Positions 7,602-15,813 of a DNA stretch of 17,341 nt are shown one piece after another. The stretch comes from a bacterium (GTDB lineage Bacteria; AUK180). The stretch covers positions 1-17,341 of the forward strand of contig JAUXGM010000032.1 of NCBI GenBank assembly GCA_030622125.1, written 5' to 3'. How positions within the stretch are numbered: the stretch's first letter is position 1; each line of letters begins with the position of its first letter. Both the position numbers and the translations under genes were made by a program. The notes below the pieces were generated by a model that saw only the letters and a program-made list of their open reading frames with translations, had not been told where the DNA came from and did not search any database.

Positions 7602-7892
7602 TTATTCCTTTACTATTGGCATATACCTTAAAATTTTTTCATCATACTTAAAAGTTTCTAAAAGTATTTTATTGAAATTTGTCGGTACTTCATAATTAAA
7701 AATCAAATAATACCCCGAATTTTGTTTTTTTATCGGGTATGTAAGATTTCTCTTTTCCTGTTTAACCTTTTCAATCATATTGCCGTTATTATCTTTAACT
7801 AACTTTTCAATTGTCTTTACAAATTTGTTGACATCATCGTTGGTTAATGTAGGCAGCAATATAAACATTGTTTCGTATTTCTTCAACTTCAT
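7602..7892 (-). CDS. rpsF: 30S ribosomal protein S6
   Basis: S6 (96 aa) binds the central domain of 16S rRNA with S18. The N-terminus KKYETMFILLPTLTND and the segment RNLTYPIKKQNSGYYLIFNYE match the alpha-beta S6 fold. The length is typical and there is no extended acidic C-terminus. I start the gene at ATG 7890-7892, because AGGAGG at 7898-7903 lies five bases before it. An in-frame TTG one codon earlier is too close to that site. The Shine-Dalgarno lies directly beside the hppA stop, so the two genes are almost contiguous. Confidence 0.96.
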   Translation of the reverse strand: MKLKKYETMFILLPTLTNDDVNKFVKTIEKLVKDNNGNMIEKVKQEKRNLTYPIKKQNSGYYLIFNYEVPTNFNKILLETFKYDEKILRYMPIVKE

Positions 7893-7904
7893 CAAATCCT
7901 CCTA

Positions 7905-9932
7905 TTATATTGTTGAAAATATTTTTTTTGCAATATCGATCAATGTTGTCCAGATATAAGTTCTTGCTATAAGTGGAGCAAACACCAATGATATTATTGA
8001 CATTAATTTTATTAGTATATTCAGAGATGGTCCCGATGTATCCTTAAATGGATCTCCAACGGTATCTCCGATAACAGCTGCTTTGTGAGCATCCGAACCC
8101 TTTCCTCCATAAGCACCCGCTTCAATTTTTTTCTTTGCATTGTCCCAAATCGCCCCGGAATTAGACATAAGGATCGCATTCAACACTCCTGAAACCGTGG
8201 CACCCGCAAGTAATCCGATAAGGGCTTTCGGTCCGAGTAAAAATCCAACCAAAATTGGTGTTAGAATAGCGGTCAAGGCAGGAGTGATCATTTTTTTTAA
8301 CCCGTTATTCAACGCTATTTTTACACATTTATCACTATCCGGGTCTGCTGTCCCTTCCATTAATCCTTTGATCTCCTTAAATTGCCGCCGAACCTCCAAT
8401 ACCATTCTGTTCGCCGAAAAAGAAACGGCTTTTATTGTTAATGCAATAAAAATAAAAGGTAATAGTCCACCGATAAATAATCCTATTACTACCAATACGG
8501 AGTCAATAGTCGGATTGAATTGCCCTTTACTTATATTTGCCGTAATGGTTGCAGAAAAGGCATTTAATAATGCCAATGCAGTTAAAGCAGCAGATCCGAT
8601 TGCAAAACCTTTTCCAATTGCTGCTGTGGTATTTCCAAGTGCGTCAAGTTTATCTGTTCTTTCCCTAACATCATTGCCGAAACCAGCCATTTCGGTAATA
8701 CCACCTGCATTATCCGCAATAGGTCCATAAGCATCAACGGACATAATTATACCGACTATGGAAAGCATTCCCACTGCTGATATTGCAATACCGTATATTC
8801 CCATTGATAAATATGAGATCACTGTTGAGATCAGAATAATAACTATTGGCAGAAGAGTTGAAATGCTGCCGAAAGCGTATCCCGAAAGGATCGTTGTAGC
8901 GGGACCTGTTAATGAATCTTTTGCCACCTCATCAACCGGCTTTGAAGATGTATAATACTGTGTAACAAGTCCTATTAAAAGCCCCGTTACAAGTCCCGAT
9001 AATACGGGACAAAAGACCTTAAATTCAGGAGCTATGAATTTTGCGGAGAAAAAAACACCGATAATATAAAAAAAACTGACCCCGTAAGTTGCAATATTCA
9101 GTGCTGATTTTGGTTCTTTTTTGGAAAATACTTTTACGAAAACAACACCTAAAAGTGAGAATAAAAGACCTATTCCGGCTATAAAAACGGGAAATATTAC
9201 CCATCCGGAATTTTTCATCAGCAGTCCTATTGTAATGGTTGCAATAATAGATCCGACATAAGATTCAAAAAGATCGGCTCCCATTCCTGCAATATCTCCG
9301 ACATTGTCCCCGACATTATCAGCTATAACCGCAGGATTTCTGGGGTCATCCTCAGGAATGGAAAGTTCTATTTTCCCAACAAGGTCAGCTCCTACATCGG
9401 CTGCTTTGGTATAAATACCGCCGCCAACCCTTGCAAAAAGTGCAATAGAAGATGCGCCCATTGCAAAACCGGTAATTATCTGTGCATCTCTTGTAAGAAG
9501 TAGAATTACCGCAAGACCGATTACGCCAAGCCCTGCAACAACGATTCCCATTACCGAACCACCTGTAAATGCAACTAAAAGTGCATTGGAAATTCCTTTT
9601 TTCGCTGCTTCCGCTGTTCTTACATTACTAAGAGTTGCAGCATTCATACCGATATAACCCGCCAACATGGAAAGTAGTCCACCACCGAGAAACGCAATAG
9701 CGGTTTTTATGTTTATCAATATAAATAAGAGGACGAAAACAATTATGATAAAAGCGGCAATAATGAAATATTCCTTTTTTAAAAATGTAAATGCACCGCT
9801 TCGTATCTTTTCGCTAATATCATAAGCTTTTTTGTCTTCTACCTTGATCTTTTTAATACTTAAAAAATTAATCAATGCAATGACCAAAGAAAAAAAACCA
9901 ACAAACAGAACATATACCAATAAATTATTCAT
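7905..9932 (-). CDS. hppA: Membrane-bound ion-translocating pyrophosphatase, K+-dependent type
   Basis: This enzyme (675 aa) hydrolyses pyrophosphate in the cytoplasm and pumps H+ or Na+ across the membrane. About 16 hydrophobic segments are present. The substrate site is complete: DVGADLVGK at 179-187, [19 protein letters not shown] at 195-213, [14 protein letters not shown] near 398-411 and the C-terminal [14 protein letters not shown]. At 433-442 the sequence is [10 protein letters not shown]. Ala and Gly at its variable positions mark K+-dependent enzymes, while K+-independent ones have Lys and Thr there. Whether it moves H+ or Na+ cannot be decided here. ATG 9930-9932 is chosen because GAGGG precedes it and the first helix follows directly. 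Earlier in-frame codons lie inside pth. The start overlaps the end of pth by 8 bases. Confidence 0.97.
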   Translation of the reverse strand: MNNLLVYVLFVGFFSLVIALINFLSIKKIKVEDKKAYDISEKIRSGAFTFLKKEYFIIAAFIIIVFVLLFILINIKTAIAFLGGGLLSMLAGYIGMNAATLSNVRTAEAAKKGISNALLVAFTGGSVMGIVVAGLGVIGLAVILLLTRDAQIITGFAMGASSIALFARVGGGIYTKAADVGADLVGKIELSIPEDDPRNPAVIADNVGDNVGDIAGMGADLFESYVGSIIATITIGLLMKNSGWVIFPVFIAGIGLLFSLLGVVFVKVFSKKEPKSALNIATYGVSFFYIIGVFFSAKFIAPEFKVFCPVLSGLVTGLLIGLVTQYYTSSKPVDEVAKDSLTGPATTILSGYAFGSISTLLPIVIILISTVISYLSMGIYGIAISAVGMLSIVGIIMSVDAYGPIADNAGGITEMAGFGNDVRERTDKLDALGNTTAAIGKGFAIGSAALTALALLNAFSATITANISKGQFNPTIDSVLVVIGLFIGGLLPFIFIALTIKAVSFSANRMVLEVRRQFKEIKGLMEGTADPDSDKCVKIALNNGLKKMITPALTAILTPILVGFLLGPKALIGLLAGATVSGVLNAILMSNSGAIWDNAKKKIEAGAYGGKGSDAHKAAVIGDTVGDPFKDTSGPSLNILIKLMSIISLVFAPLIARTYIWTTLIDIAKKIFSTI

Positions 9933-10479
9933 CTTGCCCTCGATTATATATAGTTTGTGCTGTGCTAAAATTCTTGCGGACAATAGCATATATTGCTTTT
10001 TTTGCAAGATTCAATCCCGTATCCAATTTTTTTTTCTCATCATCCGAAAAATCATTAAGGACATACTCTACTTTATCAATACCGGACGGCTTTGAGATGC
10101 CGATCCTAAGTCTAAAGAAATCATCGGTTTCAAGCGAATCAATGATCGATTCAATACCTTTATGACCGGCGGAACCTCCTTTATGCTTCAATTTTATTTC
10201 ACCGATAGAAATATCCATATCATCGTAACAGACAATTATATCGGTTGATTTTTTTTTATATTTATTCAGTATGCAGCTCACTGCATTCCCGCTTAAATTC
10301 ATATAGGTTTGAGGTTTGATAAATTTATCTACTCCATTATTGCCATTATAAATATAACTACGGCAGGCACTTATTCTATGCGAATTTTTTCTTACCATTC
10401 GATCAATAAGCATAAAACCAACATTATGCCGGTTATTTTTATAGGATAAATCAGGATTTCCGAGACCGACTACAAACAT
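9925..10479 (-). CDS. pth: Peptidyl-tRNA hydrolase
   Basis: Pth (184 aa) frees tRNA from peptidyl-tRNA that drops off ribosomes. The family sequence GLGNPxxxYxxxRHNxGF is present, with Asn8 and His18. Asn61 lies in YMNLSGNAV and the catalytic-site Asp86 in CYDDMD, followed by KHKGGSAGHKGIESI and FRLRIGISKPSG. The usual GLGNPG reads GLGNPD here. The ATG shares a base with the rplY stop (TAATG), indicating coupled translation. The prs-rplY-pth order is common in bacteria. Confidence 0.96.
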   Translation of the reverse strand: MFVVGLGNPDLSYKNNRHNVGFMLIDRMVRKNSHRISACRSYIYNGNNGVDKFIKPQTYMNLSGNAVSCILNKYKKKSTDIIVCYDDMDISIGEIKLKHKGGSAGHKGIESIIDSLETDDFFRLRIGISKPSGIDKVEYVLNDFSDDEKKKLDTGLNLAKKAIYAIVRKNFSTAQTIYNRGQDE

Positions 10480-11132
10480 TATTTTTTTGTATCTTCTTCC
10501 GGGGATGCCTCTTCACCTTCACCGGGTTCTTCTATTAATCCTTCTTCTTCCTCCTCGGTTTTCTCTGCTTTGAGAGATGACGGCACCCCTATGTGAACAA
10601 TTGTTTCATCTTGCGAGGAAAGTATGTCATATTTATTATCAAAGGGAATATCTTTTACCTTTATATAATCATTAACATCAAGATTGGTAATATCAACTGA
10701 AAAATGTTCCGGAATATCCACAGGCAAACATTTTATTAAAAGTTCCTTTGTAATATGTTCTATTACTCCGCCTGTTTTCGCTCCCACAGATTCACCTAAA
10801 AGAACAATCGGTATTTTAACTTCAAGCTTTTGCCCTCTTTTAATGGCATAAAGATCTAAATGTATAACTGCATTTTTATAGGTGTTATAGATAACTTCTT
10901 TGATTAGAGCTTCATAAGTTTTTCCACCCAATTTTAAATTAAAAATAGTACTTTCCCATTCAAGCTTCGTAATGATCCTATTGATATCTTTTTCATCAAA
11001 AGAAACCGAGATCGGTTTTTCAATTTCCTGCCCATAAAATATTCCCGGGATCCTGCCTTCTTTTCGCATTCTTTTAGCATATCTTTTGCCGATATCTTTT
11101 CTAATTTTTCCTTCTATCTCTTTTGCTATCAT
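10479..11132 (-). CDS. rplY: 50S ribosomal protein L25, general stress (Ctc) form
   Basis: This is the long two-domain L25/Ctc protein (217 aa), which binds 5S rRNA. The N-terminal L25 domain (about 4-95) contains GKRYAKRMRKEGRIPGIFYG, and the C-terminal TL5-like domain runs from about 98 to 190, with VPIVLLGESVGAKTGGVIEH in slightly variant form and LPVDIPEHFSVDITNL. The last 25 residues are an acidic tail rich in Glu. The ATG at 11130-11132 follows AAGGAG. The gene starts 15 bases after the prs stop and shares one base with pth. Confidence 0.95.
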   Translation of the reverse strand: MIAKEIEGKIRKDIGKRYAKRMRKEGRIPGIFYGQEIEKPISVSFDEKDINRIITKLEWESTIFNLKLGGKTYEALIKEVIYNTYKNAVIHLDLYAIKRGQKLEVKIPIVLLGESVGAKTGGVIEHITKELLIKCLPVDIPEHFSVDITNLDVNDYIKVKDIPFDNKYDILSSQDETIVHIGVPSSLKAEKTEEEEEGLIEEPGEGEEASPEEDTKK

Positions 11133-11147
11133 CTTTTACTCCTTAAA

Positions 11148-12083
11148 TTAAATAAACAATGAACTCACGGATTCGTTCCTATGAATTCTTAAAATTGCTT
11201 CACCTATCAATGGTGCAACATCAAATATTTTCACCTTATCACAAATTTCTTTTTGGGCAATAGAGTTTGTTATTGCCACTTCCTTGATCTTACTTTTTCC
11301 CAAACGATTTTGTGCATTTTTTGAAAATACCCCATGAACACCTACAACCCGTACCTCTTTTGCTCCATTTGCAATAAGTGCATTAGCAGCATTTATAACC
11401 GTTCCGCAGGTATCCAAAATATCGTCATAAAGCACAATGCTTTTACCTTTTACATTCCCAATAATATTTACTACCTCGGATTTATTCGGTACCTGTCTTC
11501 TTTTATCTATTATAACTATTCGTTTTCTCATTCTTTTTGCTACCGCCCGTGTTCTTGCAACACCACCTATATCGGGCGAGGCAAAAAGATCGAATCTTAT
11601 TTTTTTTAAATATTCTTCTATAAAGACCGGAACGGCATATAGATGATCAACCGGAATATTGAAAAAACCCTGTATCTGATCAATATGAAGATCCATGGTC
11701 AATACCCTACTTGCACCAGCCGAAGAAATTAGATCCGCAACCAATTTAGCGGTAATTGGAACTCTTGGTTTGTCTTTACGATCCTGTCTCGCATATCCGT
11801 AGTATGGTAAAACAGCGGTGATCCTACCTGCCGATGCTCGTTTTAAAGCGTCAATGCCGATTAAAAGTTCCATTAGATTGGTATTTACATCGGGAGATGT
11901 CGGTTGAATAACAAAGCAATCCCGTCCTCGTACATTTTTTTTAATTTGAACGAATATTTCACCGTCTGCAAAATAATTAACATCCATTGGGGACAACTCT
12001 ATTTTTAGATATGATGCGATACTCTTTGCCAACGGTATATTAGAGTTGCCGCTGAATATTCTCAATTCGTCATTTTTGCACAT
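11148..12083 (-). CDS. prs: Ribose-phosphate pyrophosphokinase (PRPP synthase)
   Basis: Prs (311 aa) makes PRPP from ribose 5-phosphate and ATP for nucleotide, His and Trp synthesis. Visible motifs are FADGEIFVQI, the ATP-loop region YYGYARQDRKDKPRVPITAKL, the His-containing MDLHIDQIQGFF, SPDIGGVARTRAVAKRM and the PRPP loop YDDILDTCGT. The Cys in the last motif occurs in other Prs proteins, including human PRPS1. I choose ATG 12081-12083, which has AAGGA about ten bases upstream. An in-frame TTG three codons earlier abuts that site. The start overlaps the end of the upstream GlmU-like gene by 14 bases. Confidence 0.97.
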   Translation of the reverse strand: MCKNDELRIFSGNSNIPLAKSIASYLKIELSPMDVNYFADGEIFVQIKKNVRGRDCFVIQPTSPDVNTNLMELLIGIDALKRASAGRITAVLPYYGYARQDRKDKPRVPITAKLVADLISSAGASRVLTMDLHIDQIQGFFNIPVDHLYAVPVFIEEYLKKIRFDLFASPDIGGVARTRAVAKRMRKRIVIIDKRRQVPNKSEVVNIIGNVKGKSIVLYDDILDTCGTVINAANALIANGAKEVRVVGVHGVFSKNAQNRLGKSKIKEVAITNSIAQKEICDKVKIFDVAPLIGEAILRIHRNESVSSLFI

Positions 12084-12792
12084 AATTTTCAATCCTTTTT
12101 AATTCTTCCGGAGTATTGACACCTAAAAGTTCCCAATAATTTTTAAAAAGGTATCCGACTACTTTCTTGCTCTTTTCATTTAAGATCTCCACCAAGGTTG
12201 TAAGATAGTATTCTCCCTGTGCATTATTATTAGAGATTGCATTAAGGTTTTCATTTAATATTTGACCTTTTGTCAAATAAACACCACCGTTTATCATATC
12301 AATATTCTTTTCTTTTTCAGTCGCATCTTTTTCTTCTACGATCTTTACAATTTCCTCGTTGTCCATTATAATTCTTCCATATCCCGTCGGATCATCTATC
12401 CGTATGATCCCTATCGTAAGGACACCCGAATTGAATAGATGAAATTCGTACATTCCCTTCAAACTATCCATTGTCAAAAGCGGAACATCTCCATTCAGAA
12501 TAAATATATCATCATCATCGTTGATATATAAAAGAGCACTTTTAACCGCATCAGCGGTACCAAGCTGTTTTTTCTGGACAACATAACTCAAATTATCATA
12601 TTCGCTATTCAGGATGGCTTTTACAAGTTCTCCCTTAAAGCCTAAAACAATAATTATTTCATCAAAATAGCTGCTCACAGAACTCAATAGAATCTTTATT
12701 AACGGTTTATTCCTAATAGAATATAAAACCTTTGGGAGCTTTCCTCCCATTCTTTTTCCTAAGCCTGCTGCTAAAACTATTGCTTTTTTCAT
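12070..12792 (-). CDS. UDP-GlcNAc pyrophosphorylase, GlmU N-terminal domain only
   Basis: This 240-aa protein matches the uridylyltransferase half of GlmU, which makes UDP-GlcNAc from UTP and GlcNAc-1-P. Motifs are LAAGLGKRMGGKLPKVL at 7-23, QLGTADA at 76-82, GDVPLL at 101-106, then GYGRI, EEKDA, NGGVY and GEYYLTT. The left-handed beta-helix acetyltransferase domain of bifunctional GlmU (normally about 450 aa) is absent, and prs begins at the end of this frame. Another enzyme would have to acetylate GlcN-1-P. The ATG at 12790-12792 lies only 10 bases past the encoded CCA of tRNA-Gln, has no Shine-Dalgarno, and overlaps the ispE TGA as ATGA. An upstream in-frame GTG at 12873 lies inside the tRNA and adds nonfamily residues. 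Confidence 0.9.
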   Translation of the reverse strand: MKKAIVLAAGLGKRMGGKLPKVLYSIRNKPLIKILLSSVSSYFDEIIIVLGFKGELVKAILNSEYDNLSYVVQKKQLGTADAVKSALLYINDDDDIFILNGDVPLLTMDSLKGMYEFHLFNSGVLTIGIIRIDDPTGYGRIIMDNEEIVKIVEEKDATEKEKNIDMINGGVYLTKGQILNENLNAISNNNAQGEYYLTTLVEILNEKSKKVVGYLFKNYWELLGVNTPEELKRIENYVQK

Positions 12793-13697
12793 ATACAAAT
12801 TTTGGCTGGGGTGGAAGGATTCGAACCTCCGAATAGCGGTACCAAAAACCGCTGCCTTGCCACTTGGCGACACCCCAGCAATTTGGTATCAATTATATTA
12901 AACGGTAATTGTATCTCGGACTTCGGTTTAAAAAATACCGCTGCTCCGCTACCGCTTAAAAGTGCAAACTCACTTTTCAATTTTATCATTTCATAGATTG
13001 CTTTTAGATCCTTATTCAGACAAAAAAAAGCCGGTTCAAGATCATTAAAAAGCAGATCATTTAATTCAGTAAATAAACATTTCTTTACCGAATGCAATAT
13101 TTTACTAATTTTTTTAGAATTTGTCAAATTTACTTTAGCCTGTTCATCAAATATTTCATATACTTCTTTCGTTGATGTATCCTTATTCGGAAAGAATATC
13201 TTTATTTTTTTCTCGCATTTTAGATCTATCGGAAAGATTATATTCTGAACTCCCATAATCCGAGCAGCATTCTGTGGGATTAAAAAGAATGTAACATCTT
13301 TTCCAATCTCATGGCCGAATCTTAACATGTTCATAAGATCTGCAAAGATATTGTACCTGTTCTGTAGAAAAATAATGAATGCCGCCGCATTACTCGATCC
13401 GCCACCCAAGCCGGCACCAACGGGAATCCGCTTTTCAATCTTTATATGGAAGTTCGGAAGTTTTTTGATGGTATTTATTCTTTTAAAAACCCGAAAAAGG
13501 ATATTTGAGGAATCAACCGGTACTTTATATTTACCTGCTGCTCTTATTTCAAAGGTCTCCGCCTCTTTAACGGTGATCGTATCATGAAGAACGATCTTAT
13601 GAAAAAGTGAATCTATTTCATGGAAATTCCCCGTTTTTTTAATAACAGATAGATAGAGATTTATTTTAGCGTAAGACCTTAATTTCCATTCATTCAT
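12789..13697 (-). CDS. ispE: 4-diphosphocytidyl-2-C-methyl-D-erythritol kinase, frame extending through tRNA-Gln
   Basis: IspE is the ATP-dependent kinase of the MEP isoprenoid pathway, a GHMP-family enzyme. Key features are Lys11 in YAKINLYLSV, the ATP loop GAGLGGGSSNAA at 94-105, GKDVTFF with Asp134, and SGSGAAVFF at 248-256. The open frame is 302 aa. Residues 1-273 lie before the tRNA. From residue 274 onward the frame is inside tRNA-Gln (LGCRQVARQ...), and the TGA comes only at 12789-12791, overlapping the next ATG. IspE proteins are commonly 260-300 aa, so 273 residues could suffice, but the usual helix and strand after SGSG appear short. The tail may be translated, or a cleaved or nonstop message may result. 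The ATGA overlap with murA supports the start. Confidence 0.9.
   Translation of the reverse strand: MNEWKLRSYAKINLYLSVIKKTGNFHEIDSLFHKIVLHDTITVKEAETFEIRAAGKYKVPVDSSNILFRVFKRINTIKKLPNFHIKIEKRIPVGAGLGGGSSNAAAFIIFLQNRYNIFADLMNMLRFGHEIGKDVTFFLIPQNAARIMGVQNIIFPIDLKCEKKIKIFFPNKDTSTKEVYEIFDEQAKVNLTNSKKISKILHSVKKCLFTELNDLLFNDLEPAFFCLNKDLKAIYEMIKLKSEFALLSGSGAAVFFKPKSEIQLPFNIIDTKLLGCRQVARQRFLVPLFGGSNPSTPAKICI
12803..12877 (-). tRNA. tRNA-Gln (anticodon TTG)
   Basis: The minus strand folds as a complete cloverleaf. The acceptor stem is TGGGGTG/CACCCCA with discriminator G and an encoded CCA (12803-12805). The D arm has GCC/GGC. The anticodon stem GCGGT/ACCGC encloses the loop TTTTGGT with anticodon TTG. 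A 5-base variable loop and a T arm GGAGG-TTCGAAT-CCTTC follow. The U1-A72 pair is a typical tRNA-Gln feature. The gene lies between the bodies of ispE and the GlmU-like gene. The ispE frame runs through it without a stop. Placement of tRNA-Gln near ispE and prs is, as I recall, also seen in some deltaproteobacteria. Confidence 0.97.
12892..12897 (-). promoter_or_regulatory. Possible -10 box of tRNA-Gln
   Basis: A perfect TATAAT lies on the minus strand 14 bases before the tRNA 5' end, so a start around 12885 would give a leader of about 8 bases. No good -35 sits 16 to 18 bases upstream, and the box lies inside the ispE coding end, which is AT-rich. It may drive the tRNA and the downstream genes, or be chance. 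Confidence 0.3.
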
Positions 13698-14944
13698 TCC
13701 CTTCCCTTTACAATTTTTGCTCCTAATTTCCGTAATCGTTTATCAATTGCTTCGTATCCTCTCTCTATGTGATAGATCCGTCTCAGGGTTGTTTCTCCTT
13801 CCGCTGCAAGTGCAGCGATTAAAAGAGCAGCGCCTGCTCTAATATCCGAAGCCATAATATCGGCAGCGGTTAATTTATCTACACCGTCAATAAAGATCGC
13901 CCTATCGTCCTTTTTTATTTTTGCACCCATTCTTTCAATTTCCGAAACCCACATGAATCTATTTTCAAAGATGGTTTCCATAATGATGGAATTTCCTTTT
14001 GTAATTGTAAGTAAGGCACCGATGATCGGCTGAAGATCGGTAGGAAAACCTGGATAAACCATTGTTTTAATATCAACATTGCCAACAAGTTCATCTACTG
14101 AAAAATGGTAAATGTTATTTCTCAGATAGACATTACAGCCTATTTCCTCAAGTTTTTCTCTAAAAGACGAGATATAATCGGGGGCATTCCAGATAAGATC
14201 GACACTTCCCATTGTTGCAAGAGCAGCAGCACCTATCGTCCCAAGTTCAATTCTATCAGGAATAATCGTGTATTCAATCGGTTCTAATTTCTTAACACCC
14301 CGTATTACAACCATTTTCGGTAGGATCTTTATATTTGCGCCTGATTTTTGTAAAAAATTAATGAGATCAAGAACTTCGGGTTCGCCAGCATAATTTTTTA
14401 TAATGGTTTCTCCCTTTGCGAGAACTGCTGCCATTATTAAATTACAGGTAGCTCCAACGGAAGGAAAGTCCAATATTAATTCCGTCCCATTCAGCTTTGG
14501 ACATTCGGCAATGATATTTCCTTCGGTTATCTTTATACTGCTGCCCATTTTTTCAAATCCGTTAAGATGAATATCGATGGGTCTAACTCCGAGTAAACAA
14601 CCGCCGGGGAAGGAAACCTCTGCGATCCCCCTTGTAGCAAGCAGGGGACCCATTACATAAATAGAAGCTCTCATTGTCTTAATAAGCTCATAAGGTGCGG
14701 TGTGATTGCTGATACAGGATGGGTCCAGGATCAAGGTATGCCCCGTCATTTTCGCCTTGACTCCTAACATTTCCAAAAGACGGATCATTGTCCGAGTATC
14801 ACGAAGATCGGGAATGTTGTGCAAAGTAATTGGTTCTTTAAATAGTATTGACGCTGCCATTATCGGAAGTGCCGCATTTTTTGCACCGTTTATTTTTAAA
14901 GTACCGTTTAAGGGAATGTTCCCTTCTACCTTAAAAAAATCCAT
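13694..14944 (-). CDS. murA: UDP-N-acetylglucosamine 1-carboxyvinyltransferase MurA
   Basis: MurA (416 aa) adds enolpyruvate from PEP to UDP-GlcNAc, the first committed step of peptidoglycan synthesis. Lys22 and Asn23 lie in NGAKNAALP. The catalytic Cys116 sits in PGGCLLGVRPIDIH, so the enzyme should have the fosfomycin-reactive Cys. The later motifs IPDRIELGT, YPGFPTDLQP and the DIRAGAALLIAALAAEG segment are also present. The length is normal. The start shares one base with the prmC stop (TGATG), and the end overlaps ispE as ATGA. The UDP-GlcNAc it uses would be made by the GlmU-like protein two genes downstream. Confidence 0.97.
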   Translation of the reverse strand: MDFFKVEGNIPLNGTLKINGAKNAALPIMAASILFKEPITLHNIPDLRDTRTMIRLLEMLGVKAKMTGHTLILDPSCISNHTAPYELIKTMRASIYVMGPLLATRGIAEVSFPGGCLLGVRPIDIHLNGFEKMGSSIKITEGNIIAECPKLNGTELILDFPSVGATCNLIMAAVLAKGETIIKNYAGEPEVLDLINFLQKSGANIKILPKMVVIRGVKKLEPIEYTIIPDRIELGTIGAAALATMGSVDLIWNAPDYISSFREKLEEIGCNVYLRNNIYHFSVDELVGNVDIKTMVYPGFPTDLQPIIGALLTITKGNSIIMETIFENRFMWVSEIERMGAKIKKDDRAIFIDGVDKLTAADIMASDIRAGAALLIAALAAEGETTLRRIYHIERGYEAIDKRLRKLGAKIVKGRE

Positions 14945-15813
14945 CAGTTTCTTTTTTCTGCGATCAAAATTCGTGGTTTATTGTTCATATCATTGATAAC
15001 TTCGGAAGAAAAATACCTTGACGCAAATTTTTCCGCCTCTCTTTTTTGTTCCTCTCCGATCTCCATAATAAGAATGCCGTTGTACAGCAGTAGCCCATTG
15101 GCAATTCTGATTATCTTTTTAATGAAATCAAGTCCATCCTCTCCTGCTGCCAAAGCATCTCGTGGTTCGAACTTTGATATTTCGGGCATTAGATCATTTA
15201 TTTTATCATTTGGAATATATGGAGGATTACTAACTATCACATCAACATAATTAGTGGATTGTTTAAGTTCATTATAATCATCAAATATCGATCTTTTAAA
15301 AAAATGAATCTTGTTCATTACGCCGTTGTTTTCTGCGTTCTCTTTGGCAATGGCAAGCGCATTTTCATTGTTATCCATTGCGTATAGTTCAACGATATTT
15401 GAATTTTTAGCAATAGAGATAGCAATATTCCCGCTCCCTGTTCCGATATCAAGTATTTTCATTGTTTTATCAAATTGATCATTTATATGATCTAAGGCTA
15501 TTTCAACCAATTGTTCGGTTTCCGGTCTTGGGATCAGAACGGATTCATCAACCTTGAATCTCAAGCCGTAAAAATCAGTGTATCCGAGTATATACTGGAG
15601 GGGTTTTCTTCTTGAACGTTCTTTTATCATATTCTTATAAACATCTACTTTTTCCTGCGGGATAATATTTTCATTTTTTATGTAAAGTTGTAGTCTGGAT
15701 TTTCTAATCACGATTCCAAGAAATATTTCCGCCTCAAATTTGCTGTTTTCTATTCCCGCCTCTTTTAAGGTAAGGTCTCCATACCTAATAAGATCTAAAA
15801 CTTTATTTTTCAT
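14944..15813 (-). CDS. prmC: Release factor glutamine methyltransferase PrmC
   Basis: PrmC (289 aa) methylates the Gln of the GGQ motif in release factors, using S-adenosylmethionine. The N-terminal helical recognition domain includes the [16 protein letters not shown] segment. Then come PRPETE at 95-100, the cofactor loop DIGTGSG at 122-128 and the catalytic NPPY at 196-199 in VSNPPYIPN. The gene overlaps the end of prfA as ATGA, so enzyme and substrate are co-translated. It also shares one base with murA. Confidence 0.97.
   Translation of the reverse strand: MKNKVLDLIRYGDLTLKEAGIENSKFEAEIFLGIVIRKSRLQLYIKNENIIPQEKVDVYKNMIKERSRRKPLQYILGYTDFYGLRFKVDESVLIPRPETEQLVEIALDHINDQFDKTMKILDIGTGSGNIAISIAKNSNIVELYAMDNNENALAIAKENAENNGVMNKIHFFKRSIFDDYNELKQSTNYVDVIVSNPPYIPNDKINDLMPEISKFEPRDALAAGEDGLDFIKKIIRIANGLLLYNGILIMEIGEEQKREAEKFASRYFSSEVINDMNNKPRILIAEKRN

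Noticed and set aside
8140-8730. Plus-strand open frame of 196 codons
   Set aside because: It is antisense to the conserved core of hppA and reflects its codon pattern. There is no ribosome site or recognisable domain.
9933-10007. hppA starting at an upstream codon within pth
   Set aside because: The added residues are encoded inside pth. ATG 9932 has a ribosome site and leads directly into the first membrane helix.
12793-12873. GlmU-like gene starting at GTG inside the tRNA
   Set aside because: The extra residues are translated tRNA and do not match the family. The family N-terminus begins exactly at ATG 12792.
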